Shown one piece after another: positions 26,970 through 36,966 of a stretch of DNA of 64,000 nucleotides (position 1 is the first letter of the stretch; every line of letters begins with the position of its first letter). The stretch lies in contig NC_003284.9 of NCBI RefSeq assembly GCF_000002985.6, positions 3,720,001 through 3,784,000 on the forward strand, written 5' to 3'. Both the position numbers and the translations under genes were made by a program. Below the pieces are notes generated by a model. It saw nothing but the letters and a program-made list of their open reading frames with translations. It was not told where the DNA came from and did not search any database. Origin of the DNA: Caenorhabditis elegans. Lineage: Eukaryota > Nematoda > Chromadorea > Rhabditida > Rhabditidae.

Positions 26970-29900
26970 TGTTGACACTCGGGACTAGTAGAGGGGAGTC
27001 AGTCACCCTACCGAGTGACAAACAGCGTATTTCAGATACGCGCGGAGAGACACGGAGCAATGTTCGAGCGGTCGAGCGGGAGTGTTCGAAGTATGCTTGA
27101 GTCGGGATATCGGACGTTGGATCGTCGCAATCGTGCTCTTCGAGTTCCACAAGATCTCCTTCCGATGGGGGATCGGCGGAGGTGAAATCCTCTGAAGCTT
27201 GTACTTCGAGAGGGATGAGCTGGCAAACGGAGCGTAGGCAGCGCTTGCCGTGAGCTTTGACTGTAGCGGTTCGAACTTCGTGATCGCGTTTGGACTCGTG
27301 TACTTGGAGAATGACTCCAAGGGGCCATTTGTGCCTATTTACGTGGTTTGTGTCGATGAGGACAACCTGTCCCACAGCTGGTTTTATCGAAGTGCACTTC
27401 TTATTGCGATGTTTCGCTTTCCGTAGGTGAAAGAGGTAACCTAGGGTCCAGATTTGCCAGAGTCTGTTAAGAGCAGTCTCGAGTTGAGCGAGATGTGCTC
27501 GGGCACGTTCTTCAGCTCCCCTTCCGTTACCCGTGGGGTGCACGAAAGGTATGTCAAGCATAACTCCGGGAAGTTGGAAATCGATTGGACGAAGTGCAAT
27601 CATGTCGTTTGGAGACCGAGCATGAGGGGTTAAAGGCCTGCTGTTGATCATCGCCTGAGCACCGGAGACTAGGTACTGGAGAGAGAACATAGAGAGTTTT
27701 TCGACCGAGCTGACTTTATAGAGTTGGTGCTTTAGAAGTCCCACGATTCTTTCATATACTCCTCCTTGCCAAGGGGACAAGGGAGTGATATAGAAGAAGT
27801 TGATTTGTTGGCTAGCCAGGTAGCTAGTCAACGAGTCGCTTAACTCATCTCCAGAGAGAATGTCATCATTCAACATCGACGCTCCGAGCTTGAAGATGGC
27901 TGCGTTGTCGGAATAGATATCGGTTGGGGAGCCGACACAATGAAAGATGCTTCTCAGACCCATGAGGTAGGTCTCGGTGGTGGCATCAGGTAACACACGT
28001 AACATGGCGCCTCTAGTGACCAGGCAAGTATAGACTAGAACGTAAGATTTGCCAATGGTGACGCCGTCATCTTTTAGGTACTCAATTGGACCCATATAGT
28101 CTAGACCCGCTGTCGCGAACGGCTTGGAGGGCGACGTTCGCTTTTCCGGCAAGGTTTTGGAATTAGGGTAACGGAAAGGGAGTCCGTGAACCTTTTTGCA
28201 GTCAACGCAGTTAGAGACTACGGATTTTGCAAGAACCTTGATATGCGGGATCCAAAACATGGTTTTGGCAGCGGAGACCGTGTACAGTTCGGAACTGTGT
28301 CCGTTGATGACGTGCGTCTCACGCATAACGAGGGTAGCCAAGGGATGGTCCTTGAAGAGGATAACCGGCTCGTTGGCTTCTTGGGGAAGCGCGTGAGAGG
28401 TCACTTGTTTCTTTACGAGGTAGAAACCGTGGCTGTCTACGTAATAGTCTAAGTCTGCTGGGAGCTTAAGACCGAGGGCTTCGGACTCACGATAATGGTG
28501 AAGGATAATGAGCTTCCTCACGAGTTTGCGTCTATGGAGAGCTGACTCGGAGTTTTTGAACTCAACCATGATTTCGGAGTCCCAAGACTTTCCAGGAAAC
28601 ATTTTGCACACTGAGTTCAATGTTCTGTATATAATATTTGATAATTTGGTTAGAGAGTTCGAGTAATCGAACGGGATAAAAGATTTGAAGGGACCGGTAG
28701 TGAGATGAAGAACTGACTCCGTAGCTTTGGGAGCCGCTGGAATAGCCTTTTCGATGAGGGGTTTGGACTTCTTCTTCTCTGTACTGGTATCTATGATCTC
28801 CTTGTACACCAGGTCTTGAAACTCGGCGGGGCAAGTTATTGTACCTTCAATCTTTTGTGGCCAGGATTCTGGTGGGTTAGCCAAGAATCTGGGGCCTCGG
28901 AACCAGAATAAACTCTTCTGAAGCTCGGTAGTTGACATTCCTCGAGTCGCTAAGTCAGCGGGATTCTCTTTGGTAGGAACGTGATGTAGAGAGGTTGAAA
29001 GGCCGCACTCTGACATCCGGGCACAATTTTCGTGATACTTCTGGACTCTGTTGTGAACCCAAGCACGTGTGTTCTTGGCAGAGAGGATCCAGTATAGTGC
29101 GCACGAGCTATCTGTGAAGAGTTTAATCGATGAGATCGGTAGACGAAGCTCTTTCGATAAGGTTACTGCGAGGTTTGATCCACATAAAATCCCGAGTAGC
29201 TCCAACTTCGGAATTGTGTAATTCGCGGCAGAGACTTCTTTGATCTTGCTTTTGCTAGTGATAAGCCTGGTAACTGGCGGCCATTTCTTATAGGTGAAAT
29301 GGGCGTACGCTGCTGCCGCGTAGATGTCTTGAGAAGCGTCAGTGAAGATGATCAACTGACAGTCGATGACTTCCTCGTTGACGAATGTTAGACGCCGTTC
29401 AACGTGGATTGACTTATCTACGAATGACTTTTGCAAGTTTCGCCATAAGGGCAGCAGTTCGATCGGAATGCGATCTTTCCAGCTTACGCCTGCAATCCAG
29501 AGTTGCTGGATGAGTCGTTTGAACTGTACTAGAATTGGAGTTACCAGACCAAGCGGATCAAAGGTCTCTGCGAGTTTGGAGGCTACTTCTCTCTTGGTCG
29601 GATGATCAATATCCAGAACGGCAATTTTTATTGAATACGTGTCAACGGTTTCGTTGGAATTCCACATGCAACCCAAGAGTTTGATATCTCTGGACTCGGC
29701 TCGGTCTTCTGCTCGGATGTGCTGCATGATGCCGTCGCAATTCGTGACGAATTCGCGAAGATTCATGTTCATCTTTCGGAAGATGGACTTGGCAGCCATG
29801 GCAGTGGGCATGACTTTAGTGAAGTCATCAGTTCCGAGCATACAGTTATCAACGTACAGATTGTCTCTGATTTCGTTGTTGAGCCTGTGGGGGTTGCGCC

Positions 29901-31140
29901 CCAGAAAGTGGTGGATAGCGGCGCCGAGCAGAAAGGGGCTGCTGGCGACCCCGAATGGAATCCTAGTGAAACGGTACCGGACAACGTTGTCGGCATTGGC
30001 TGGCTGCGAAGGGTCGGCTAGCCATAGAAATTGAGTCACACTTCGGTGTTTTACTTGGAGTCGGACTTGATGGAAAGCCTTCTCGATGTCTGCTACGATG
30101 ATGTATCGGTAGCAGCGCGATCGTAACAAGATACCGTAGAGTGGGGTCAAGAGATTAGTTCCTGCGTGGAGGCAATCATTCAACGAGAGATCTTTGCCGA
30201 TGGGGCTAGATGCGTCAAGTACAACTCTAAGCTTCGTGGTGTTAGAGGACTCTTTGATAACCGCGCGATGAGGCATGAAATACTCGATCGGGGAATCTGG
30301 TTTCATCTCTGGGGTGACCAACTCAATAATGCCTGCCAGTAGCTGGTCTTTGATCACCCTGTCATATTTAGTAATTAAATTTTTGCCTTTGGTGAGAGTC
30401 TCGTGGAGACTACACAGTCGCTTGTAGGCGATGGCATAATTATTTTTAAGTTTCTCTTCGTTCCCATTGAAAGGTAGGGCGACTTCGAGCACGCCGTTAG
30501 TGTAACAGGCGTTCTGCTGGAACTCGGCAAGAAGATCTTGGGTAGATTTCTTTGTCTCGTCGACCAATGGGATGGGTTCGATTCCGAGATTCTCGAATTT
30601 CCATAACTGTTCAATGGACCAGTGCAGTTTTAGCTCGGGGTCTTCCACGTATTGATGATCCAGTACCATGTTGGCTAGCATAAGGGAGTGCGTTAGGCCA
30701 TTTTGATCATTGAAGACCCACTTCCGCTCATCACTGGTATAGAGTATTAGCGACGGGACGGAGTGGACAATGTAGCCAATACGAGTGTCATCGACGACTC
30801 GTCTGGAGGGTAGCTGGTGACGCCGGGTGTGCCTGTCGCCGTGGAGGCATGTTAGGACATCGTTTCCCAGGATCATATCAATACGTTTGCCATCGAACGT
30901 TCTCTGAGACGAGATCGATAGGTGATCGATCTCTAGGGAGTCTAGATGATGTGCATCTTGATCAGAGAACGCGGGAGCTCTGAAGGCTGTAGCTGGGAGG
31001 TCGGAGTATCCTGCGATGAGGAACCCTACACTTTCCGAAGAGTGTTTATTTTTTAATGATATTTTGAAAATTTTTGATATCGAAGTCGACGCCTCATGAA
31101 AGCCTTGTAAGGAGAGCTTAGCGGAACCCGAGGAGATCAA
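26962..31140 (-). CDS. BEL/Pao retrotransposon pol (RT, RNase H, integrase)
   Basis: A 1392-codon open frame. Order of parts: a Pao-type peptidase remnant near the start (GNDVLTCLHGD); reverse transcriptase (LRVVLDASSPIGKDLSLND, YIIVADIEKAFHQVRL and the catalytic box LYVDNCMLG, with Asn where many RTs have a second Asp); RNase H (IIFTDASQDIYAAAAYA, KLELLGILCG, LFTDSSCALYW); an integrase zinc finger of H-H-C-C type (THVINGHSS ... NCVDCKKVHG); and an integrase core with D, D and E visible in GLDYMGPIEY, YSDNAAIF and WQGGVYERIVG. A C-terminal DUF5641-like domain follows (WPLGVILQVHESKRDHEVR). No aspartic protease D-S/T-G motif is visible between gag and this frame. The frame ends inside the truncated LTR. 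Old element in a host genome; described only as found. Confidence 0.92.
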   Translation of the reverse strand: MISSGSAKLSLQGFHEASTSISKIFKISLKNKHSSESVGFLIAGYSDLPATAFRAPAFSDQDAHHLDSLEIDHLSISSQRTFDGKRIDMILGNDVLTCLHGDRHTRRHQLPSRRVVDDTRIGYIVHSVPSLILYTSDERKWVFNDQNGLTHSLMLANMVLDHQYVEDPELKLHWSIEQLWKFENLGIEPIPLVDETKKSTQDLLAEFQQNACYTNGVLEVALPFNGNEEKLKNNYAIAYKRLCSLHETLTKGKNLITKYDRVIKDQLLAGIIELVTPEMKPDSPIEYFMPHRAVIKESSNTTKLRVVLDASSPIGKDLSLNDCLHAGTNLLTPLYGILLRSRCYRYIIVADIEKAFHQVRLQVKHRSVTQFLWLADPSQPANADNVVRYRFTRIPFGVASSPFLLGAAIHHFLGRNPHRLNNEIRDNLYVDNCMLGTDDFTKVMPTAMAAKSIFRKMNMNLREFVTNCDGIMQHIRAEDRAESRDIKLLGCMWNSNETVDTYSIKIAVLDIDHPTKREVASKLAETFDPLGLVTPILVQFKRLIQQLWIAGVSWKDRIPIELLPLWRNLQKSFVDKSIHVERRLTFVNEEVIDCQLIIFTDASQDIYAAAAYAHFTYKKWPPVTRLITSKSKIKEVSAANYTIPKLELLGILCGSNLAVTLSKELRLPISSIKLFTDSSCALYWILSAKNTRAWVHNRVQKYHENCARMSECGLSTSLHHVPTKENPADLATRGMSTTELQKSLFWFRGPRFLANPPESWPQKIEGTITCPAEFQDLVYKEIIDTSTEKKKSKPLIEKAIPAAPKATESVLHLTTGPFKSFIPFDYSNSLTKLSNIIYRTLNSVCKMFPGKSWDSEIMVEFKNSESALHRRKLVRKLIILHHYRESEALGLKLPADLDYYVDSHGFYLVKKQVTSHALPQEANEPVILFKDHPLATLVMRETHVINGHSSELYTVSAAKTMFWIPHIKVLAKSVVSNCVDCKKVHGLPFRYPNSKTLPEKRTSPSKPFATAGLDYMGPIEYLKDDGVTIGKSYVLVYTCLVTRGAMLRVLPDATTETYLMGLRSIFHCVGSPTDIYSDNAAIFKLGASMLNDDILSGDELSDSLTSYLASQQINFFYITPLSPWQGGVYERIVGLLKHQLYKVSSVEKLSMFSLQYLVSGAQAMINSRPLTPHARSPNDMIALRPIDFQLPGVMLDIPFVHPTGNGRGAEERARAHLAQLETALNRLWQIWTLGYLFHLRKAKHRNKKCTSIKPAVGQVVLIDTNHVNRHKWPLGVILQVHESKRDHEVRTATVKAHGKRCLRSVCQLIPLEVQASEDFTSADPPSEGDLVELEEHDCDDPTSDIPTQAYFEHSRSTARTLLRVSPRVSEIRCLSLGRVTDSPLLVPSVNNN
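26970..27071 (-). repeat. 3' LTR remnant (last 102 bp only)
   Basis: Identical to 51299-51400, the U5-side end of the full LTR. The remaining roughly 460 bp of LTR (U3 and most of R) is absent, and the remnant is joined directly to pol coding sequence at a CGAGCGG microhomology near 27065-27071. The pol frame continues through it, so the last codons of pol are LTR-derived. Without U3/R this copy cannot complete normal reverse transcription. Confidence 0.85.
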
Positions 31141-31340
31141 GCCGACCTGCTTTGCCTTGAGATGTGAGATGAGTTCACAATGATTTAGTGGGAGGTGTTG
31201 CGGCTTCCCCTCTCTCGTGGGAGAGGGACGTCACGAAATAACTGGATAGGGGCCTTTGCCCCTGGAGGGTAGTTAGCCAAGTCTCTATAGTACTCTTTTT
31301 TCGGGCATCCGCCAGAGTGGTGGTGTCCATCGCAGTATGA
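31141..31340 (-). pseudogene. Broken gag-pol junction
   Basis: Gag ends at a TGA (31341-31343). Reading on in the same frame gives a further Cys/His-rich stretch (YCDGHHHSGGC) and then another stop. The pol frame is offset by one base, the change lying near 31200-31210 in a purine-rich run. The protease active-site region that BEL elements carry here cannot be seen. Either translation uses readthrough or frameshifting, or more likely the copy is decayed. Confidence 0.6.
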
Positions 31341-33524
31341 TCACGTGAAGTGTGATTTGCACTGTTCGATGGCGTGTTTTCCGCAGCAGTTGGCACACAG
31401 CCCCTTTTGAGCAGTCGCTTCACGGAAAGCTTGACTAGTGAGATGACATCTTGTGGGGCTATGGGAGCCTCCACAGGCAGCACAAGGTTTTTTGGATGTC
31501 TCATCTGGCAAGGGGAAAGTGCGGGCAATGAGGGTTAGGTGGACGCCTCTTTTGCCTGGTCTTAAGTGACCTCCGAGCTGGGCACCGGTGGCGGGGTCGA
31601 TGTAAAAGGCGGAAGTGTCGCGCTCTTTCTGACCACCCGAGGAACTGGTTGGGTGGCGCAGTTCTCCCTTCTTAGGCTGTTGTTTTTGATCTACGACATG
31701 GACGGATCCTTTGACGTAGTGAGACGGGATCTCATTCACTGGCGCCACGTGGAGTGGTTGCAGAGAGGCTGCAATGAGGCCATTTTCGAAGCTGTTGATG
31801 TGCTTTCGAATCCTCTGGTAGAATGCGATCGCTGACGGATGATCATCCATGTCAGTGTAAAACTCTGTGACCTTGTCTCTGAAGGAGATAGGGAGTTTCC
31901 CGATAAGACCCATAGTGATGCGGTCGTCGGTCGCGCTCAGTCCGGTAGAGACCAGACGTTGCACCAAGAGCTGGTGTGAAGTGAGATCCAGCTTCATCTG
32001 TTCAGGGTTGGACTGGTGGAACTTCAGTTTCCTGAAGCGCTCAAGGAGGCCACGCTGAGTGTCTCCTTTACCATAAACAGATTCCAGCATATCCATCGTG
32101 GTTTGGTAGGCCACGAGTGGATCGTCATCGTGCGAGATGCACTGCTGAGCATTCCCTACAAGGTGATTGCGTAGGAGGTTGCATTTGGTCACCGAGGGGA
32201 GCCGTGGGTCGTCTAGGACGACAGTGTCGAAGCCGTTTCTGAATGCGCGGAAGTTTCCAGTGCCATCGAACTTGGGGAGGTTCTTGGCGTTGGTCTCGAA
32301 GTTGATAACTCCTGACGGGGATCTGGAATCGGGAATGGGCTGAACCGGTGGTGAAGATCCACGCTGGCTCTGCTCTTCACCCTCATCATCTGGCGAGTAG
32401 GCGCTCTGCCCGATGCTGCCTTCCGCGGGGGGACGCAGGTGTTCCCTGCATTCATTCATAAACGAAGTTTGCTCTCTTCTGGCTTGGGTTTGATCGCGTT
32501 GAAGCTGCGAGATCAGTCTTCCCATCTCCGTCATGGCTTGCAACATAGCCTGGGGGAGCAGTTGCTCCGGAGTTGGGTAGCCAGTGAGAGCTGGAGCTGG
32601 AACCAGATCCGGGGTCGTGGGTTCCGCTCCGCTGTGTACGGTGTGTGGGCGTCGAGGAGCTGGTGCCGGAGCTTGTGGAGGAGAAGGCTGGGAGCGCATC
32701 TCTTCGAGTCTCCGCTCTCTTGCGGCTCTCATCTCTCTGTACTGAGAGAGCTGCTGTCTTCCAAGCTCCTCGGCTTCCTCATCCGCTTGCCGGCGAGCTA
32801 TGAAAGTGTCTTCGAGAGCTCTCAGCCTGATTTGACTAAGACGATGCTGATGGCGTTCGTCTTGAAGTTCATCTGCCAAAGAGGGTTGGCGGGACAGAGA
32901 TCCGAGTGCGGAATCTCTATGAACTGTCAGCGGAGAGGGTTGTGAGACCGTACGGTAGTTCAAGTGTGACGAACCGTTTGTGGGAGGCGATAGAATCGCG
33001 CTCGGGATCGTTACACGAGGGTTGGGATTTTGATGGTCGATCTGAACGTGGTCAGATCCCATGGTTTCTCGGAGATTGTCGAACGCGCCATCGAAGCTGG
33101 CAAGATCGTCGACGTCGGATGAGGAGGTACCGTCTTCCGATGTCTCGTACTCATAGGGGGTGAGTACGAGCTCCTGAGGATCACTAGTGGTGATGGGAAA
33201 GCCGTGATTGAGCAGCTCTCTTTCGAGCATAGTGATGTCTCGTTTTGCCTCAGTCAAGAGTGACTTTGGCTGGAGCCGTGCGAGATGCTCTTGGACTTGT
33301 TCGTGGTACACGTCCTTGAGTGGGGAGCCTCGCAGGACAGGTTCTTGGAACTTGTCATCTACGTAGTGGCGTAGATTCTCCAGGGCTTCAGCATACCGCT
33401 TGGTTCTTTGCAGAATCTTGTTAGCAGCGAGAAGCGTGTATTGGTCAATGGGATGGAGTGGATTGGGGTCAACTCCAAGATGTTCCATCATCAGGACCGT
33501 GGCGTCGTCATGGCACGACCGCAA
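31341..33524 (-). CDS. BEL/Pao gag polyprotein
   Basis: A 727-codon frame whose upstream frame is open further but without a good ATG (the annotated first codon is TTG). Residues about 1-170 are acidic. The centre contains a charged Arg/Glu coiled-coil-like stretch (about 220-275) and a Pro-rich linker. About residues 400-580 match the Pao gag domain (DUF1759 type): LPKFDGTGNFRAFRNGFDTV ... LLRNHLVGNAQQCI ... LESVYGKGDTQRGLLERF. The C-terminus has two zinc knuckles, CAACGGSHSPTRC and CANCCGKHAIEQC. Gag packages the RNA and binds nucleic acid in the particle. The frame stops at 31341, one zinc-knuckle-like segment short of pol. Confidence 0.9.
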   Translation of the reverse strand: MRSCHDDATVLMMEHLGVDPNPLHPIDQYTLLAANKILQRTKRYAEALENLRHYVDDKFQEPVLRGSPLKDVYHEQVQEHLARLQPKSLLTEAKRDITMLERELLNHGFPITTSDPQELVLTPYEYETSEDGTSSSDVDDLASFDGAFDNLRETMGSDHVQIDHQNPNPRVTIPSAILSPPTNGSSHLNYRTVSQPSPLTVHRDSALGSLSRQPSLADELQDERHQHRLSQIRLRALEDTFIARRQADEEAEELGRQQLSQYREMRAARERRLEEMRSQPSPPQAPAPAPRRPHTVHSGAEPTTPDLVPAPALTGYPTPEQLLPQAMLQAMTEMGRLISQLQRDQTQARREQTSFMNECREHLRPPAEGSIGQSAYSPDDEGEEQSQRGSSPPVQPIPDSRSPSGVINFETNAKNLPKFDGTGNFRAFRNGFDTVVLDDPRLPSVTKCNLLRNHLVGNAQQCISHDDDPLVAYQTTMDMLESVYGKGDTQRGLLERFRKLKFHQSNPEQMKLDLTSHQLLVQRLVSTGLSATDDRITMGLIGKLPISFRDKVTEFYTDMDDHPSAIAFYQRIRKHINSFENGLIAASLQPLHVAPVNEIPSHYVKGSVHVVDQKQQPKKGELRHPTSSSGGQKERDTSAFYIDPATGAQLGGHLRPGKRGVHLTLIARTFPLPDETSKKPCAACGGSHSPTRCHLTSQAFREATAQKGLCANCCGKHAIEQCKSHFT

Positions 33525-33783
33525 ATTGTTTGCGACACGGGAGATGTAACCTTTGATAGGGGCGGCGGGGCTTCGTTTGGAGCCCGCACTCTGGCGTCTT
33601 GGACGGCCTCGAGTTGCCTGAGAGGCGTGACCTCCGTTGCGGGTTGGTTACCTGGTTACCTGGGAGGGTAGCCGAGGATGCCTCCGGGATGACCTCGCGA
33701 GGTTGAGATTCATCCGGTAGGACTTTCGAACGATGTTTCTGACTCGAATTGGAGCTCATTTTCAGGGTGATTGTCGAAGACAA
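33525..33783 (-). pseudogene. Gag N-terminal part in shifted frames
   Basis: An ATG-started frame (33783-33508) overlaps the start of the main gag frame but is offset from it. A tandem 8-bp duplication (GGTTACCT twice, 33646-33661) lies in this stretch. One of its frames spells GYPPR just before a GTAACC donor-like site, the same GYP motif as in the gene at 49663-50643. It may be a spliced leader exon of gag or a frameshifted N-terminus. Confidence 0.5.
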
Positions 33784-34513
33784 TATAAGCCAGTTAACTG
33801 AAAAGTGAGAAGTTAGGTAGATAGGGGTCTACAAAACCTGTTGGATTTTCTACTGTTTTTAGAACGTAACAGACAGTGGTCTGCCACCTAATGATGCGGG
33901 TCTGATGAGACGCCTAGTCAGAGATTGGGTGATCTCTGACCCATCACAGTACGAGACAGAGCCTTTCGGGGATCTGAAAGGGATTTACCATGCGTTGGGG
34001 GACGCTGGTAGCATGGATAAGTATGTGGGCGGCCCACGTTTAGAATATATCCATATTTGCGTCAGCACCTGCTCCGGTTTGGGTTGACCGGAATATTCAT
34101 GCACCGAAACATTCCAGTCCTAGCTCCTTGTTTGTGTGTGGACAACCTCGACAGGATCATGAGCGGAACAGGGTGACGCAGCGTAAGATTCGGAAAGTAT
34201 GGAACACATAACTTTTTACGCTAGTTTTGTAATTTTTTATTGGCCACACATAGTGTGACGCTCTCAAGCTATAGCGTCTTGGACGAGCATAAGCTGAGGC
34301 TATATGTGACTCTTCTCAGCTCTTCACAGTGATGCATGGTGAACACGTTCTGACCTTAGCTGGGCTGAATCCGCCACCTGGGTCGCCGAGGAACGTGTTG
34401 AGCCGAGAAGTCTCCTAATCACCCTCTTCCAGGGACCGGCGGAACCTACAATCCATCTCTGGATCTTGATGACCGGTCATTTACAGATATAGACGCAAGT
34501 TCCTGACGGAGTA
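33784..34513. other. Retroelement-associated sequence between gag and the truncated array copy
   Basis: GC-richer than the array introns and without an open frame of note. It borders gag on the left and replaces the end of the array copy on the right. I find neither an LTR end (TGTTGACAC) nor a primer-binding site here, so the 5' LTR of this gag-pol region is not local. It is probably gag 5' leader or sequence brought in with the rearrangement. Confidence 0.5.
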
Positions 34514-35602
34514 ATGACGGACAAATTATTACCTACGTCAGCTGCAGTAGGTGGTGGTATTTCACTGTTATCAAATGAAGCACCAAGATATGGAACATTT
34601 CCATATGCACACGATAATTCAATGCAGTCGTCCGTGTCAGTTGTGATGATCACGTTAGCTGGAATTCCAGAAATTCAGGGCGGCAATTTTCTCGGCAAGT
34701 TTTAAGTTTTACCGCACACCCTTGTTCTGAACTTCATAGAAACTACCCTCATGCTACTCAGCTAGTCTTCAGCTATTGTTTATTACGAATTTCAAAGATT
34801 CATGGGCTGACTTACCTGAGAGCACTGACGCCAAATCTGGGCAAGTGGTTGCACTAATTTTGCATTTTTGTTCTGAAACCAGCTTCAATTTTGAGAGAGT
34901 TGTCAATTGTAGGATTACCCGTTACGGTTGATGATTCCATTGCAGGTGTTGTCATCATTGTTACCTTAAAGTACAGTGTTCGAATCTACTTGTAGGTAGG
35001 TATTATCAATTCATATTACAGTAATCCTACAGTACTACAGTATCCCTACACTAACGCCAACTTATCACAGTGATTACAAGACTACTCGGCATTTGGCTCT
35101 AGCTTCTTGCCCAAGTTTAGCCCAAAAAGTATTAACTTGGATCAGAAGCTGTCTAAACTTGGGCAAAAGTTAGGCAAGACTTTGGCAAAGCTTGAATCCA
35201 AGTTTTGCCAAAGTTTTGCCCAACTTTTGCCCAAATTCAGCCAACTTCTGATCCAAGTTAATATTTTTGGGCTAAACGTGGGCAAGAAGCTAGAGCCAAA
35301 TGCCGAGTACATAAGCACACGGAATAATGATAAAAGTTCAATTTTTTAATAATTGTCATCTTAATTTACTTATTAGTATATTTAACTAATATTAACAATA
35401 CCTCAGGCGCATCGGTTTCCTCGGATTTCTCTGGAGTAGAAACACCTCCAGGAGTCATAGTGCTTTCACTAGGACCCACTGTACTTTGCTCAGGATCCAT
35501 TGTACTTGGTATGTAGACATCATCTGGCGGAACCATTTGCATACAACCTTCCGTAGTCACAAGGAAACAAAGAATAATTAGAAGCAATGTTGAAATATTC
35601 AT
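34514..35602 (-). pseudogene. Array copy 7: C6/DUF281-like secreted protein, truncated
   Basis: Exon 1 (35602-35402) encodes a signal peptide and the start of the mature protein, with the shared motif GCMQMVPPDDVYIPST, then a Thr/Glu/Pro-rich linker ending TDAPE before a GTATTG donor. Exons 2-4 lie at about 34967-34922, 34875-34820 and 34660-34514 and give the EQKCKISATTCPDLASV and DCIELSC segments. In the complete neighbour (copy 6) exon 4 ends at a GTGAGTGG donor and a further exon supplies the YYGLVCENNK part. Here the donor is replaced within the exon at about 34520-34530 by unrelated sequence that runs into the retroelement, and the last exon is absent. Confidence 0.75.
35085..35307. repeat. 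Palindromic TA-flanked MITE, complete
   Basis: Two long inverted arms begin and end CTCGGCATTTGGCTCTAGCTTC and meet near 35195. TA duplicates flank it (35083-35084 and 35308-35309), which suggests mobilisation by a mariner/Tc-type transposase. It lies in the first intron of array copy 7. Confidence 0.85.
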
Positions 35603-36159
35603 TTTAAAGTAGAAATATATTAGATCAGAAGCTTGATAGCAAAAAATAATGGAGGTATAGTGAGACTGATCACTTCTTCGGAGATAAATCCAGTTACATA
35701 AGAATTGAAATCAATGTTTATCGGAGGCAGGCACCTGTATAATCAAACTTGGACAATATTCTAGTTTTAGTTTGGATTCGGAGTGATCTCTTTTTTGAGA
35801 GATTTTGGAGCATAACATTTTTGAAAAAAGGCTTTAGCTTTGTTAGAACCTTACCTCAAGTTTGTTTATTTTTAATTTTGTGGTAAAACTGATCTTCAAA
35901 TGATCTATTTAGTTTCTGATCCTACCTGGAAGCGGTCTGTGTACTCTTATCTTATCAAGATATTCCATGTGTCTTGTTTCATCAATTGAAAAACTTTGTA
36001 CGGAGGATCAAGAGGTACTGGTGTAGTGTTAATATCTACTTCAACTACATACATAGATTCCAAAATTCCGATCAAACCAGAGAATTGGCGTAGCTTACTG
36101 TACGGTATTTTGACTCGAAAATACAAAAATTTCACATTTTTGGCTTTCTGACTTATCTA

Positions 36160-36205
36160 GTTTTAAGCATAGGCCTAAACCTAAGCCTAAACCTAACATT
36201 AAGCC
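36160..36205. repeat. Degenerate telomere-like repeat
   Basis: GGCCTAAACCTAAGCCTAAACCTAAC reads on the minus strand as variants of the nematode telomere unit TTAGGC. A second tract is at 41272-41322. Confidence 0.5.
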
Positions 36206-36966
36206 AAACATTTTGCTGGAATATGGTGCAGCCGACATTTTTCTGGCTCTGAGTGCAGCCGGCACTTTCAGTGAGCATGGTGCAACCGACTTCATAAGAA
36301 TTGAGAATTGATATGAAACGTGGCATGCATACTTTCGGGCATTGCCTCAACTAAGTTAGGCCATCATCTTCTGTAGTTGGTCAAGTTGATCTTCTATGTA
36401 CTCTTATCTTATCATTAGTCTTGTTCCGTCAGTGTCTTGTTTCGACAGTCTGTCTGCGGAGAAGTCTGGTCAATTTAGTTTGACCATATCTTGGCCAATA
36501 ATATTCTGTGGTCACTTAAACTCTTTTATTTATTATAAGTTAGTATTATAAGTTAGTAATTAAACGTTAGTAATTTATCAGTTTACTTCCCATTCTTATA
36601 ATTTAACAAAAAAATATTGCTACCAAAAAATGGTTGAACAGTCAGTAGATCCATTTTTTTTTACACTGAAATTTTTTAACTCTCCTAATTATTGTATGCT
36701 TGAAAATATGCACACAATCACATTAATCGATTTTTTGTTAGATTTTTGAAGATACTTTTCTATTCCTCTCCAAATGCATAGTCGAAACCTGATCCTGTGT
36801 ACGGCCAGAGTCAGATCAATGTCTGTTCAACGTTTGCCACAAATAGTTATACATATGTCTCTACATGAAATTTGGTATGCCAATTTTTGAGACCACTAAA
36901 AATTTTATTCCGAAAAAAAAACTTATTAAATCATCAATAGTTGTGTTCATCATACAATCCGAAAAA

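Noticed and set aside
32439-32945. 168-codon plus-strand frame in gag
   Set aside because: Antisense shadow of the long gag frame.
33784-34513. Possible second 5' LTR next to gag
   Set aside because: No TGTTGACAC or CACAACA end, no primer-binding site, and no clear similarity to 51299-51862.
36095-36350. Gly-Leu repeat frames near 36.2 kb
   Set aside because: Translation of the telomere-like CCTAAA repeat, not a protein.
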